Source: UBA932 sp031548545
GTDB taxonomy: Bacteria > Bacteroidota > Bacteroidia > Bacteroidales > UBA932
Assembly: GCA_031548545.1 (NCBI GenBank)
Contig: JAVBQY010000019.1
Span: 1 to 64,000, forward strand
Length of the DNA stretch: 64,000 nt
Direction of reading: 5' to 3'
Each line of letters begins with the position of its first letter. The first letter of the stretch is position 1. This document shows, in pieces, positions 25,141-32,850 of this stretch. The notes under the pieces are model-generated. The model worked only from the letters and a program-made list of their open reading frames with translations. It did no database searches and was not told the origin of the DNA. The position numbers and the translations under genes are program-made.

Positions 25141-28005
25141 ATGACAAGCTTTTTAGATACTGTAGCAACCGACCTGCACCAACGTTATGGCAATCAACTG
25201 TCAGACTGTTGTTTAGTTTTCCCGAACCGACGGGGGAGGCTTTTTTTCGCACAAAGCCTTTCAAAATTGATAGACAAGCCCTTATGGCAACCGACCTATA
25301 GCAGTATTGAAGAGGTAGTGGCCGAATGGGCAGGCAGGCAGGCGTCAGACACTTTTGCCTTGTTATTGGAATTATATGAGGTCTACTCGGAAGTCCTGCA
25401 GCGACAGGAATCCTTTGACCGCTTTTACTTTTGGGGCGAAGTCTTACTACACGATTTCGATCTGATTGACAAGTACCTGATTGATGCCGGGCACTTGTTT
25501 CAAAACCTGAAATCACAAAAAGAACTGGAAGGCGACCTCTCTTTCCTGACAGAAGAACAGGTGGCTTATATCCGTACTTTCTGGAATAGTTTTAGCCCTG
25601 AGGAAAGTTTACTACAACAACATTTTTTAACTATATGGGAGGCCCTTGGGCCCATATACAACGGCTTCAAACAACGCCTGAAAGCCCGGAATATGGCCTA
25701 TGAGGGAATGTTATACCGAGAAGTAGCCAGCGCTCCACCAGCCGGGCAATTAAAATACAAGCAATTCATTTTCATAGGATTTAATGCACTGAACGCATGT
25801 GAAAAGGAGCTCTTCCGCCAGCTACGGCAAGCCGGTATGGCCGAATTTTACTGGGACTATGACCAATACTACCTGAATGATGCATTACAGGAGGCAGGTA
25901 TGTTCCTCAGAAAGAACATGCAAGACTTCCCCTCCTCACTGCCATATGAGCACTTCAACAATTTCCGGCAGGAAAAAGAGATCCGCACGGTGGCTGCCTC
26001 CTCAGATGCCATACAGGCCAAACTGCTTCCTGAACTGCTGAAGGAGATGAAGGCCCCCACACAGCAGTCCACCGCGGTGGTCCTGGCCGATGAGCAACTG
26101 CTGATCCCCGTCTTACACGCCCTGCCCGCAGCAGCGGAAGAGATCAATGTTACCATGGGCTACCCCCTGCGCCAGACCCCGGTATACGCCCTGATAGAAT
26201 TGCTGTTGCAGCTGCACCGTAACGCCAAAACCGGCGACCGCTTTTATTACCGTGATGTACTGGCTATCCTTTACCATCCGTACATCAAAGCCATGGCCGG
26301 CCATCAGGCGGCAGTCATCGCCGGGGATATTATCCGCAAAAACAAGGTCTATCTGCCGGCCGGCGCCTTTAACGGGAATCCCTTACTGAATACTATCTTC
26401 AGACCGACTGCCAACCCGGCAGCCCTGCACCGCCTACTCACCGGGGTATTAGCGCAGCTGTCTGCCGCAGGCTGGGCAGACAATGACAAGATGGTGCGCG
26501 GCTATGTCCTGCACTGTCATCGTCTGCTCAATAAGTTACAAAAAGCAATAGATGAGCGCCGGATTGAACTCAGCCTCCCGGTCTACACCAGTATGTTGCG
26601 CCAGTTATTTACCCATGAAAGTATCCCATTTACCGGTGAGCCGTTGTCAGGCTTGCAGGTATTAGGGCTCTTGGAAACCCGTAATCTTGATTTCGGGCAT
26701 GTAATTTTATTGAGCGCCAACGAAGGGATTCTCCCCCGGAGCATGAATGCTCCGTCCTTCATCCCCTACAACCTGCGCCGCGGTTTCGGACTGCCGGCCG
26801 TAGAGCAACATGAGGCGGTGTACGCCTATTATTTTTACCGGCTACTGCAACGGGCGGAAAAAATCACCCTGGTGTATAACACTAAAACCGACGAAGCGCG
26901 CTCTGGCGAGGCCAGCCGTTACCTCATGCAATTGAAAATGGAATCCGGCCACCGGCTTAGCCACAGCAGCGTAGGCTTCCGGATAGACCCGAAGGACCCG
27001 GTCCCTATTACCGTACAAAAAGATGAGGCGGTAATGGCTATTTTACAGGAGTACCTGACGGACAATGAAGATACCCCTACAGATAAACTCCAACGCTCAA
27101 TACCCGATGTTCCGCTAAAAAGCATATCGCCCAGCGCGCTCAATGCTTACCTGGCCTGCAGCCTGCGCTTTTATTTCCGTTACGTAGCCCTGCTCAAAGT
27201 CCCCGACGAGATGGCTGAAGATATCGATGGCCAATTATTAGGGAACGTTCTGCACCACAGCATGGAAGACTTATACTCCGCTTACCGGGGGCAGGTGGTT
27301 ACGGCAGACAGTCTGCAAAGCCTGTCGGAGGACTCCGGCAAAATCAGCCTTGCTGTGGAAAGAGCGTTGGCTAAGGATTATTATCATAAAGACAGCTTTC
27401 CGGACGAGGCGTCCGACGACGGGAAGATCCTGCTCCTGCGCGATATCGTATTGAAATATGTGAAACAGGTCATCAGGTATGACAAGACGCAGGCGCCTTT
27501 TACACTTGAAGGTACCGAACTGCAATTCGAGCACCGGGTTCCGGTACAGGCAGGCGGAGAAAAGCGCAGCGTAAAAGTCGGCGGCATTATTGACCGCATG
27601 GACAGACGGGGCGACCATCTCTATATTGTAGACTATAAAACAGGAGGCGTAACAGACAGTTTCAAAGGCGTGGGGGCCCTGTTCGGCAAGGATGCCGCCG
27701 GGCACAATGCCGCCGCCTTGCAGGTCATGCTCTACAGCGTATTGCAGCAACAGAAAGAACCGGCTAAAAAAGTAACGCCGAAACTTTATTTCATGCGAAA
27801 GCTGTATGGTAATGATAATAATTTTCTGCTTCTCGACAAGTCCGCCAAAGCCCCTGTTACAGCAATCAGCCCCTATAGTGAAAGCTTTACTGCCGCCTTG
27901 TCGGAACTATTGTCAGAACTTTTCAATCCGGCGGTAGACTTTACGCAAACCTCCGAGAAAGAAAGTTGTAAATATTGTGATTACAAAAAAATCTGCGGCC
28001 GCTAA
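25141..28005 (+). CDS. AddB-like PD-(D/E)XK nuclease
   Basis: A 954-residue protein related to the AddB/RexB subunit of double-strand-break resection nucleases. The N-terminal inactive-helicase-like part shows CCLVFPNRRGRLFFAQSL. The C-terminal RecB-type nuclease has LGNVLHHSMEDLY and the catalytic LYIVDYKTGG at about residues 823-832. A Cys cluster ends the chain (CKYCDYKKIC), with an earlier LACSLRF near 675, fitting the iron-sulfur staple of AddB nucleases. AddA is not adjacent. Its TAA overlaps the convergent uvrA stop (shared CTAA). Confidence 0.87.
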   Translation: MTSFLDTVATDLHQRYGNQLSDCCLVFPNRRGRLFFAQSLSKLIDKPLWQPTYSSIEEVVAEWAGRQASDTFALLLELYEVYSEVLQRQESFDRFYFWGEVLLHDFDLIDKYLIDAGHLFQNLKSQKELEGDLSFLTEEQVAYIRTFWNSFSPEESLLQQHFLTIWEALGPIYNGFKQRLKARNMAYEGMLYREVASAPPAGQLKYKQFIFIGFNALNACEKELFRQLRQAGMAEFYWDYDQYYLNDALQEAGMFLRKNMQDFPSSLPYEHFNNFRQEKEIRTVAASSDAIQAKLLPELLKEMKAPTQQSTAVVLADEQLLIPVLHALPAAAEEINVTMGYPLRQTPVYALIELLLQLHRNAKTGDRFYYRDVLAILYHPYIKAMAGHQAAVIAGDIIRKNKVYLPAGAFNGNPLLNTIFRPTANPAALHRLLTGVLAQLSAAGWADNDKMVRGYVLHCHRLLNKLQKAIDERRIELSLPVYTSMLRQLFTHESIPFTGEPLSGLQVLGLLETRNLDFGHVILLSANEGILPRSMNAPSFIPYNLRRGFGLPAVEQHEAVYAYYFYRLLQRAEKITLVYNTKTDEARSGEASRYLMQLKMESGHRLSHSSVGFRIDPKDPVPITVQKDEAVMAILQEYLTDNEDTPTDKLQRSIPDVPLKSISPSALNAYLACSLRFYFRYVALLKVPDEMAEDIDGQLLGNVLHHSMEDLYSAYRGQVVTADSLQSLSEDSGKISLAVERALAKDYYHKDSFPDEASDDGKILLLRDIVLKYVKQVIRYDKTQAPFTLEGTELQFEHRVPVQAGGEKRSVKVGGIIDRMDRRGDHLYIVDYKTGGVTDSFKGVGALFGKDAAGHNAAALQVMLYSVLQQQKEPAKKVTPKLYFMRKLYGNDNNFLLLDKSAKAPVTAISPYSESFTAALSELLSELFNPAVDFTQTSEKESCKYCDYKKICGR

Positions 28006-30797
28006 ATAGAAAGATAGCCGGCGGTATAAGATTTTTTCTGCTTTACCAAGTCTTCCGGCCGTCCTTCGAAGAGCAACTGTCCGCCTTTTTCTCCACCGTC
28101 GGGGCCAAGGTCTATCACCCAATCTGCACACTTCACCACATCCATATTGTGCTCCACCACTATAATGGAATGGCCGCGGGCGATCAGGGCGTCAAAGGCT
28201 TCCAACAGTTTTTTAATATCATGGAAGTGCAGGCCGGTGGTCGGCTCATCAAAAATAAACAAGCGCTCATCATTATCAGCCGCCGCCCCCAGGAAATAAG
28301 CCAACTTAACCCGTTGGCTCTCCCCGCCGCTCAGGGTGCTACTGGATTGTCCCAGCTTGATATAGCCCAGCCCTACATCCTGTAAGGGTTTTAAGCGCTC
28401 TGCAATTTTCCGGGCCAGCGTTTCTTTTTGTTCGCTAAAAAATTCTATAGCCTGATTCACCGTAAAATCCAACACATCGGCAATCGTATAGTCCTTGTAT
28501 TTGACCTCCAGTATATCCGGCTTAAAACGCTTACCGCCACAAGCTTCGCAGACCAGTGTAACATCGGCCATAAACTGCATCTCGACCTTGATAAAACCAT
28601 CACCCTGACACTCCTCGCAACGGCCGCCGTCTATATTGAAAGAGAAATGAGAATGTCCGTAACCGTTCAATTTTGCATAGGGTTGATCCGAGAACAACCT
28701 GCGGATATCATCATAGGCTTTGATGTAAGTAATCGGGTTGGAACGGGAAGACTTGCCGATAGGGTTCTGATCTATCATTTCCACGCCCTTTATACGTTTG
28801 AAATCTCCACGCAACTGATCATGCGCCCCGGGTTTGTCGGTATATTGTCCGAAAATTTTTGACAGGGCCGGATACAATATGTTCTTCACCAGGGAGGATT
28901 TCCCGGAACCACTCACGCCGGTTACGGCCACCAAACCACCCAGCGGGAAACGCACATCTATATTTTTCAGGTTATTTTCCCGGGCGCCGGTGACTTCAAT
29001 ATAATTATTCAGTTTCCGTCGTTTAGACGGCACTTCAATCTGCTCTTCTCCCAATAAATAAGCCGCTGTTAATGACGATCGTGCTCCTTTTTCGTTTTCA
29101 ATTTTCAATTCGCCGCTTTCAATGCTCCCTTCCAGCACAACCTCTCCGCCATGGCGACCGGCCAAAGGTCCAATATCGATAATACGGTCCGCCGAGCGCA
29201 TAATTTCCTCATCATGCTCTACGACCAACACCGTATTGCCCAGGTCCCGTAACTGCTTCAGCACTTTTATCAGACGGCCCGTATCCCGCGGATGCAAGCC
29301 GATACTGGGTTCATCGAGGATATACAAAGAGCCCACCAAGCTGCTGCCCAACGAGGTAGCCAGGTTGATACGCTGACTCTCCCCACCGCTCAGGGTATTC
29401 GACAGGCGGTTCAGGGTCAGGTAACCCAAGCCCACATCTAATAAAAATTGCAAGCGGCTGGTGATTTCCAGCAAAGCGCGGCCGGCCACCTGTTGTTCAT
29501 ATTCCGATAAGGAAAGGGTATTAAAAAAAGTTTGCAGGTCTTCAATGGAGTGCGTCACCAACTCGGAAATAGACTTTCCGCCTATTTTCACATAGCCGGC
29601 CTCTTTCCGCAAACGCGTCCCCTTACACTCGGGGCAAAGGGTCTTGCCGGTATAACGGCTCATCATTACCCGGTACTGGATTTTATATTTATTGGACTCC
29701 AATAAGGCAAAAAAGGCATGGAGTCCCATAAAGTGAGCATTGCCATCCCATAACAGCTGACGCTGTGCATCAGTCAATTCATAAAAGGGTTTATGGATGG
29801 GGAACTTGAATTTGGAGGCTACCCGGATAAAGTCTTCCTTATATTTTTTCATGACCTCTCCGCGCCAGCACGCAATGGCGTCGTTGTATACCGAAAGGCT
29901 GCGGTCAGGGACCACAAGGTCTTCGTCAATACCGATCACGCGGCCGTAACCTTCACAAAGCGGGCAGGCGCCCAGGGGATTGTTAAAGCTGAACAGGTGC
30001 TCGTCGGGCTCTTCAAAGGTCATGCCGTCGGCCTCAAAATGTGCAGAGAAGCTTTGCTTTACTTTACCGTCCGGACTTTCCAGGATACAGACCCCGCCTC
30101 CTTCTTCAAAAGCGGTCTGCACGGAATCCGCCGCACGGCTCAACGTCTCTTCGTCCGTAGTAGCCGAGAGGCGATCTATCAACAAGCGGAATGTCCTTTT
30201 CTTATGCTGATCAATTTCCGGCAGGATTTCTTCAATCCGAACCTCCTTACCGCCGGATTCAAGACGGGTAAAGCCTTCCTGTTGCAATAAGGTTAACTTC
30301 TCAATCAGTCCCATCTTATCCTGCAACACCAGCGGCGCCAGTATATACAAGCGGGTACCTTTGGGCAAGCCGGAGATATAATTCACTACATCGGTCACCG
30401 TATGCCGCTTTACCTCCACACCGGAAACCGGCGATATCGTATGGCCTATGCGGGCATACAGCAATTTCAGGTAATCATATATTTCCGTTGAGGTACCTAC
30501 CGTAGAGCGCGGATTACGGGTATTAACTTTCTGTTCTATAGCTATTGCCGGTGGAATACCGGTGATAAAATCCACATCGGGCTTGTTGACCCGGCCCAGA
30601 AATTGCCGGGCGTAAGCGGAAAGGCTTTCCACATAGCGGCGCTGCCCTTCGGCAAAAATAGTATCGAACACCAGGGTGGATTTGCCGGAACCCGACAAAC
30701 CGGTCACCACAATCAACTGGTTTCGCGGTATTTTAACCTCAACATTCTTGAGGTTATGCATCCGTGCCCCCTTAACGTATATATAATCCTGCTCCAA
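28002..30797 (-). CDS. uvrA: Excinuclease ABC subunit A
   Basis: A protein of about 931 residues that recognises DNA damage in nucleotide excision repair. It has two ABC ATPase modules: GLSGSGKSTLVFDT with LSGGESQRINLATSLG, and GVSGSGKSSLVKNI with LSGGESQRVKLAYFLG. Zinc-binding CPLCEGYG, CPECKGT, CEECQGDG and CEACGGKRF are present. The start is taken as the TTG at 30797 (MEQDYIYVKGARMHNLKN), which matches family N-termini. The ATG at 30887 adds 30 Cys/Phe-rich residues and overlaps a divergent gene and both promoters. An unusual insert around 29085-29125 is reported separately. Confidence 0.95.
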   Translation of the reverse strand: MEQDYIYVKGARMHNLKNVEVKIPRNQLIVVTGLSGSGKSTLVFDTIFAEGQRRYVESLSAYARQFLGRVNKPDVDFITGIPPAIAIEQKVNTRNPRSTVGTSTEIYDYLKLLYARIGHTISPVSGVEVKRHTVTDVVNYISGLPKGTRLYILAPLVLQDKMGLIEKLTLLQQEGFTRLESGGKEVRIEEILPEIDQHKKRTFRLLIDRLSATTDEETLSRAADSVQTAFEEGGGVCILESPDGKVKQSFSAHFEADGMTFEEPDEHLFSFNNPLGACPLCEGYGRVIGIDEDLVVPDRSLSVYNDAIACWRGEVMKKYKEDFIRVASKFKFPIHKPFYELTDAQRQLLWDGNAHFMGLHAFFALLESNKYKIQYRVMMSRYTGKTLCPECKGTRLRKEAGYVKIGGKSISELVTHSIEDLQTFFNTLSLSEYEQQVAGRALLEITSRLQFLLDVGLGYLTLNRLSNTLSGGESQRINLATSLGSSLVGSLYILDEPSIGLHPRDTGRLIKVLKQLRDLGNTVLVVEHDEEIMRSADRIIDIGPLAGRHGGEVVLEGSIESGELKIENEKGARSSLTAAYLLGEEQIEVPSKRRKLNNYIEVTGARENNLKNIDVRFPLGGLVAVTGVSGSGKSSLVKNILYPALSKIFGQYTDKPGAHDQLRGDFKRIKGVEMIDQNPIGKSSRSNPITYIKAYDDIRRLFSDQPYAKLNGYGHSHFSFNIDGGRCEECQGDGFIKVEMQFMADVTLVCEACGGKRFKPDILEVKYKDYTIADVLDFTVNQAIEFFSEQKETLARKIAERLKPLQDVGLGYIKLGQSSSTLSGGESQRVKLAYFLGAAADNDERLFIFDEPTTGLHFHDIKKLLEAFDALIARGHSIIVVEHNMDVVKCADWVIDLGPDGGEKGGQLLFEGRPEDLVKQKKSYTAGYLSI
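29091..29115. repeat. ATTGAAAATTGAAAA-type tract inside uvrA
   Basis: On the minus strand the stretch reads GAATTGAAAATTGAAAACG, an AT-rich pattern more like the filler tracts between genes here (for example AATTGAAAATTAAAG near 35943-35957) than like coding sequence. It is in frame and encodes GELKIENEK at a linker where other UvrA proteins are shorter. Confidence 0.45.
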
Positions 30798-30825
30798 AGT
30801 ACAATCAATTATTTTTTCGAACCTG

Positions 30826-30833
30826 TAAAGATA
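30826..30833 (-). promoter_or_regulatory. -7-like box for uvrA
   Basis: The minus strand reads TATCTTTA, one base off TAnnTTTG, 28 bases before the TTG start at 30797. Its position supports that start over the upstream ATG. Confidence 0.45.
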
Positions 30834-30845
30834 GGCAAATTTTGC

Positions 30846-30853
30846 TATCTTTG
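30846..30853 (+). promoter_or_regulatory. -7 promoter box of the 60-residue protein gene
   Basis: TATCTTTG, ending only 4 bases before the ATG at 30858. A start of transcription at the normal distance would fall on or next to the ATG, so the mRNA may be leaderless. Confidence 0.55.
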
Positions 30854-30857
30854 CACC

Positions 30858-31040
30858 ATGAAAGCAAAAGTTACACGTCGGGAACACCGGAAGACATTGT
30901 TATTTAACGATGCCGAAATGGAGGCTATCCGCAGCTTTTGCAAAAAATACAAGATCACCAACCAGGCCAAATTCTTCCGCGACTCCATCATCACCACCAT
31001 CCTGCAGAAAACAGAGGAAGACCACCCGAAGCTATTTTAA
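30858..31040 (+). CDS. Conserved 60-residue basic protein before rnpB
   Basis: A 60-residue protein (KAKVTRREHRKTLLFNDAEM, then IRSFCKKYKITNQAKFFRDS). It is basic, helical and resembles ribbon-helix-helix-like small proteins that Bacteroidota carry next to rnpB: a strand (KTLLFNDAEM) followed by two helices. A nucleic-acid-binding role is therefore possible but unproven. The ATG at 30858 is taken rather than the in-frame ATG at 30603, which lies inside uvrA on the other strand. Confidence 0.7.
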   Translation: MKAKVTRREHRKTLLFNDAEMEAIRSFCKKYKITNQAKFFRDSIITTILQKTEEDHPKLF

Positions 31041-31050
31041 TTAAAATTCG

Positions 31051-31058
31051 TATCTTTG
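31051..31058 (+). promoter_or_regulatory. -7 promoter box of rnpB
   Basis: TATCTTTG, 6 bases before the first base of the P1 helix of RNase P RNA. It lies 10 bases past the stop of the small upstream gene. Confidence 0.75.
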
Positions 31059-31062
31059 CGCT

Positions 31063-31388
31063 ATCGGTATGCCGTCCTATCGCTCTTGCTTCATGCAAGG
31101 GAGGAAAGTCCGGACAATATAGAGCGCTGCGCCTGTGGAAAGCACAGATAGGTGTAAGCTTATGGAGCGCGTGACAGAAAATAACCGCCGGGCCGCAAGG
31201 TCCGGTAAGGGTGAAAAGGCGGGGTAAAAGCCCACCGGCGCCGTTAGCAATAGCGGCGGCCGCACGCACCGGCAGTTTGCAAGGCCATGTAAACCGGCGA
31301 TTGAGGGCTGCTCGCCCGATGCCGGAGGGTAGGCTGCATTAGATAAATGATAGGACTTCGACAGAATCCGGCTTACAGGCATACCGTC
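31063..31388 (+). ncRNA. rnpB: RNase P RNA (bacterial type A)
   Basis: The catalytic RNA of RNase P, which matures tRNA 5' ends. The universal GAGGAAAGTCCGGAC core is at 31100-31114, and the matching ACAGAATCCGGCTTACAG is at 31361-31378. The P1 helix is formed by CGGTATGCC (31065-31073) and GGCATACCG (31378-31386), a perfect 9-bp match that fixes both ends. Length of about 325 bases is normal for the A type. A terminator follows directly. Confidence 0.96.
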
Positions 31389-31399
31389 CGTTAAAAAGA

Positions 31400-31430
31400 A
31401 ACCCCGCTGTTCGCGGGGTTCTTTCTTTTA
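31400..31430. terminator. Intrinsic terminator shared by rnpB and uxaC
   Basis: The arms ACCCCGC (31401-31407) and GCGGGGT (31413-31419) with a 5-base loop are followed by TTCTTTCTTTTATTT on the plus strand, and preceded by an A-rich run that serves the minus strand. It lies between the rnpB 3' end and the uxaC stop, so it likely works in both directions. Confidence 0.85.
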
Positions 31431-31431
31431 T

Positions 31432-32838
31432 TTAGAATTTGAAGAATTCTTTGGCGTTTTTGTAACAGATGCCTTCTACCATCTGTCCCAGGAAATCCAT
31501 TTCCGAGGCCGGGATCTCCCCGTTTTCCACATCCGTAGCGATCAGGTTGCAAAGAATGCGGCGGAAGTACTCATGACGCGGATAAGACAGGAAACTGCGC
31601 GAATCGGTGAGCATACCTACAAAACGGCTCAACAGGCCCAGCATAGACAGCGAATTCATCTGGTTGATCATTCCTATTTTCTGGTCCAGGAACCACCAGC
31701 CGGAGCCGAACTGCATTTTGCCGGCGATACTGCCGTCCTGAAAATTACCGATCATGGTAGCAATCATGTCATTATCACGCGGATTCAGGTTATACAGGAT
31801 GGTACGGGCCAATTTATCCATGGTATCCAAACGGTTCAGGAATTTAGACATGGCCTTGGCGGTGTTGAAATCACCAATGGAGTCAAAACCGGTATCGGGC
31901 CCCAGTTTATTGAACAGGCGGGTATTATTATCGCGGATGGCCCCATAGTGGAACTGCTGGGTCCAGCCCTTTTCCCAATCCATCACGGCAAATTCAATGA
32001 GCATAGCCGATTTGAATTTCAGGATTTCTTCGCAGCTCAAAGCTGTTCCGCCATACACTTTATTAAAGATGGCATCAATTTCGGCCTGGGTATAATCTTC
32101 GGCATAAAACGCTTCAATACCGTGGTCGCTCAATTTACAACCTGCTTCCGCAAAGAAATCGTGGCGTTTACGCAAAGCGGCAATCACATCGGCATACCGG
32201 CTGATACTGACCCCCGAAAGTTCCGAAAGCTTTTCCATGTAAGCGCGGAAATTAGCAGGACTCTCAACGGCCATGGCCTTGTCCGGACGCCAGGTAGGCA
32301 GGACCTGGATCTCGAATCCTTCGTTCCGGAGGGACAGGTGGTGTTCCAGGCTATCGACAGGATCATCGGTCGTACAAACGACCTTCACATTGAATTTTTT
32401 CATCAATCCGCGGGCCGAATAACCGGGGCTGCGCAACTTGTCGGTACACTCATCGAAAATTTCCCTGGCGGTCTCGGGCTTCAATATTTTATTGACACCG
32501 AAGGCTGTTTTCAGTTCCAGGTGGGTCCAGTGATAAAGCGGGTTACGCATGGTATAAGGCACCGTTGCCGCCCATTTTTCAAATTTTTCCCAGTCACTGG
32601 TATCTTTACCGGTGCAGAAGCGCTCATCAATACCATTGGTACGCATAGCACGCCATTTGTAGTGGTCACCCTCCAGCCAGATCTGTCCCAGGTTGTCGAA
32701 CCTGCGGTCTTTGGCTATAAATTCGGGGTTCAGGTGACAGTGATAATCTATTATCGGCATCTTAGCAGCATGCTGATGATACAGTTCCTGCGCGGTATCG
32801 GTCTGCAGCAGGAAATTTTCGTCCATAAATGTTTTCAT
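31432..32838 (-). CDS. uxaC: Uronate isomerase
   Basis: A 468-residue enzyme of the amidohydrolase fold that turns D-galacturonate into D-tagaturonate (and D-glucuronate into D-fructuronate). The metal-site start is IIDYHCHLNPEFIAKDRRF, and KWRAMRTNGIDERFCTG follows. Length matches UxaC. It is the first cytoplasmic step after uptake; uxaB and uxaA, encoded further along the same strand, do the next two. It is the last gene of the minus-strand pectin region and ends at the terminator by rnpB. Confidence 0.96.
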   Translation of the reverse strand: MKTFMDENFLLQTDTAQELYHQHAAKMPIIDYHCHLNPEFIAKDRRFDNLGQIWLEGDHYKWRAMRTNGIDERFCTGKDTSDWEKFEKWAATVPYTMRNPLYHWTHLELKTAFGVNKILKPETAREIFDECTDKLRSPGYSARGLMKKFNVKVVCTTDDPVDSLEHHLSLRNEGFEIQVLPTWRPDKAMAVESPANFRAYMEKLSELSGVSISRYADVIAALRKRHDFFAEAGCKLSDHGIEAFYAEDYTQAEIDAIFNKVYGGTALSCEEILKFKSAMLIEFAVMDWEKGWTQQFHYGAIRDNNTRLFNKLGPDTGFDSIGDFNTAKAMSKFLNRLDTMDKLARTILYNLNPRDNDMIATMIGNFQDGSIAGKMQFGSGWWFLDQKIGMINQMNSLSMLGLLSRFVGMLTDSRSFLSYPRHEYFRRILCNLIATDVENGEIPASEMDFLGQMVEGICYKNAKEFFKF

Positions 32839-32850
32839 ATCCTGATTTCT

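Noticed and set aside
30798..30887. UvrA start at the ATG at 30887
   Set aside because: The extra 30 residues are unlike any UvrA N-terminus, overlap the divergent small gene and contain both promoter boxes; TTG at 30797 fits the family.
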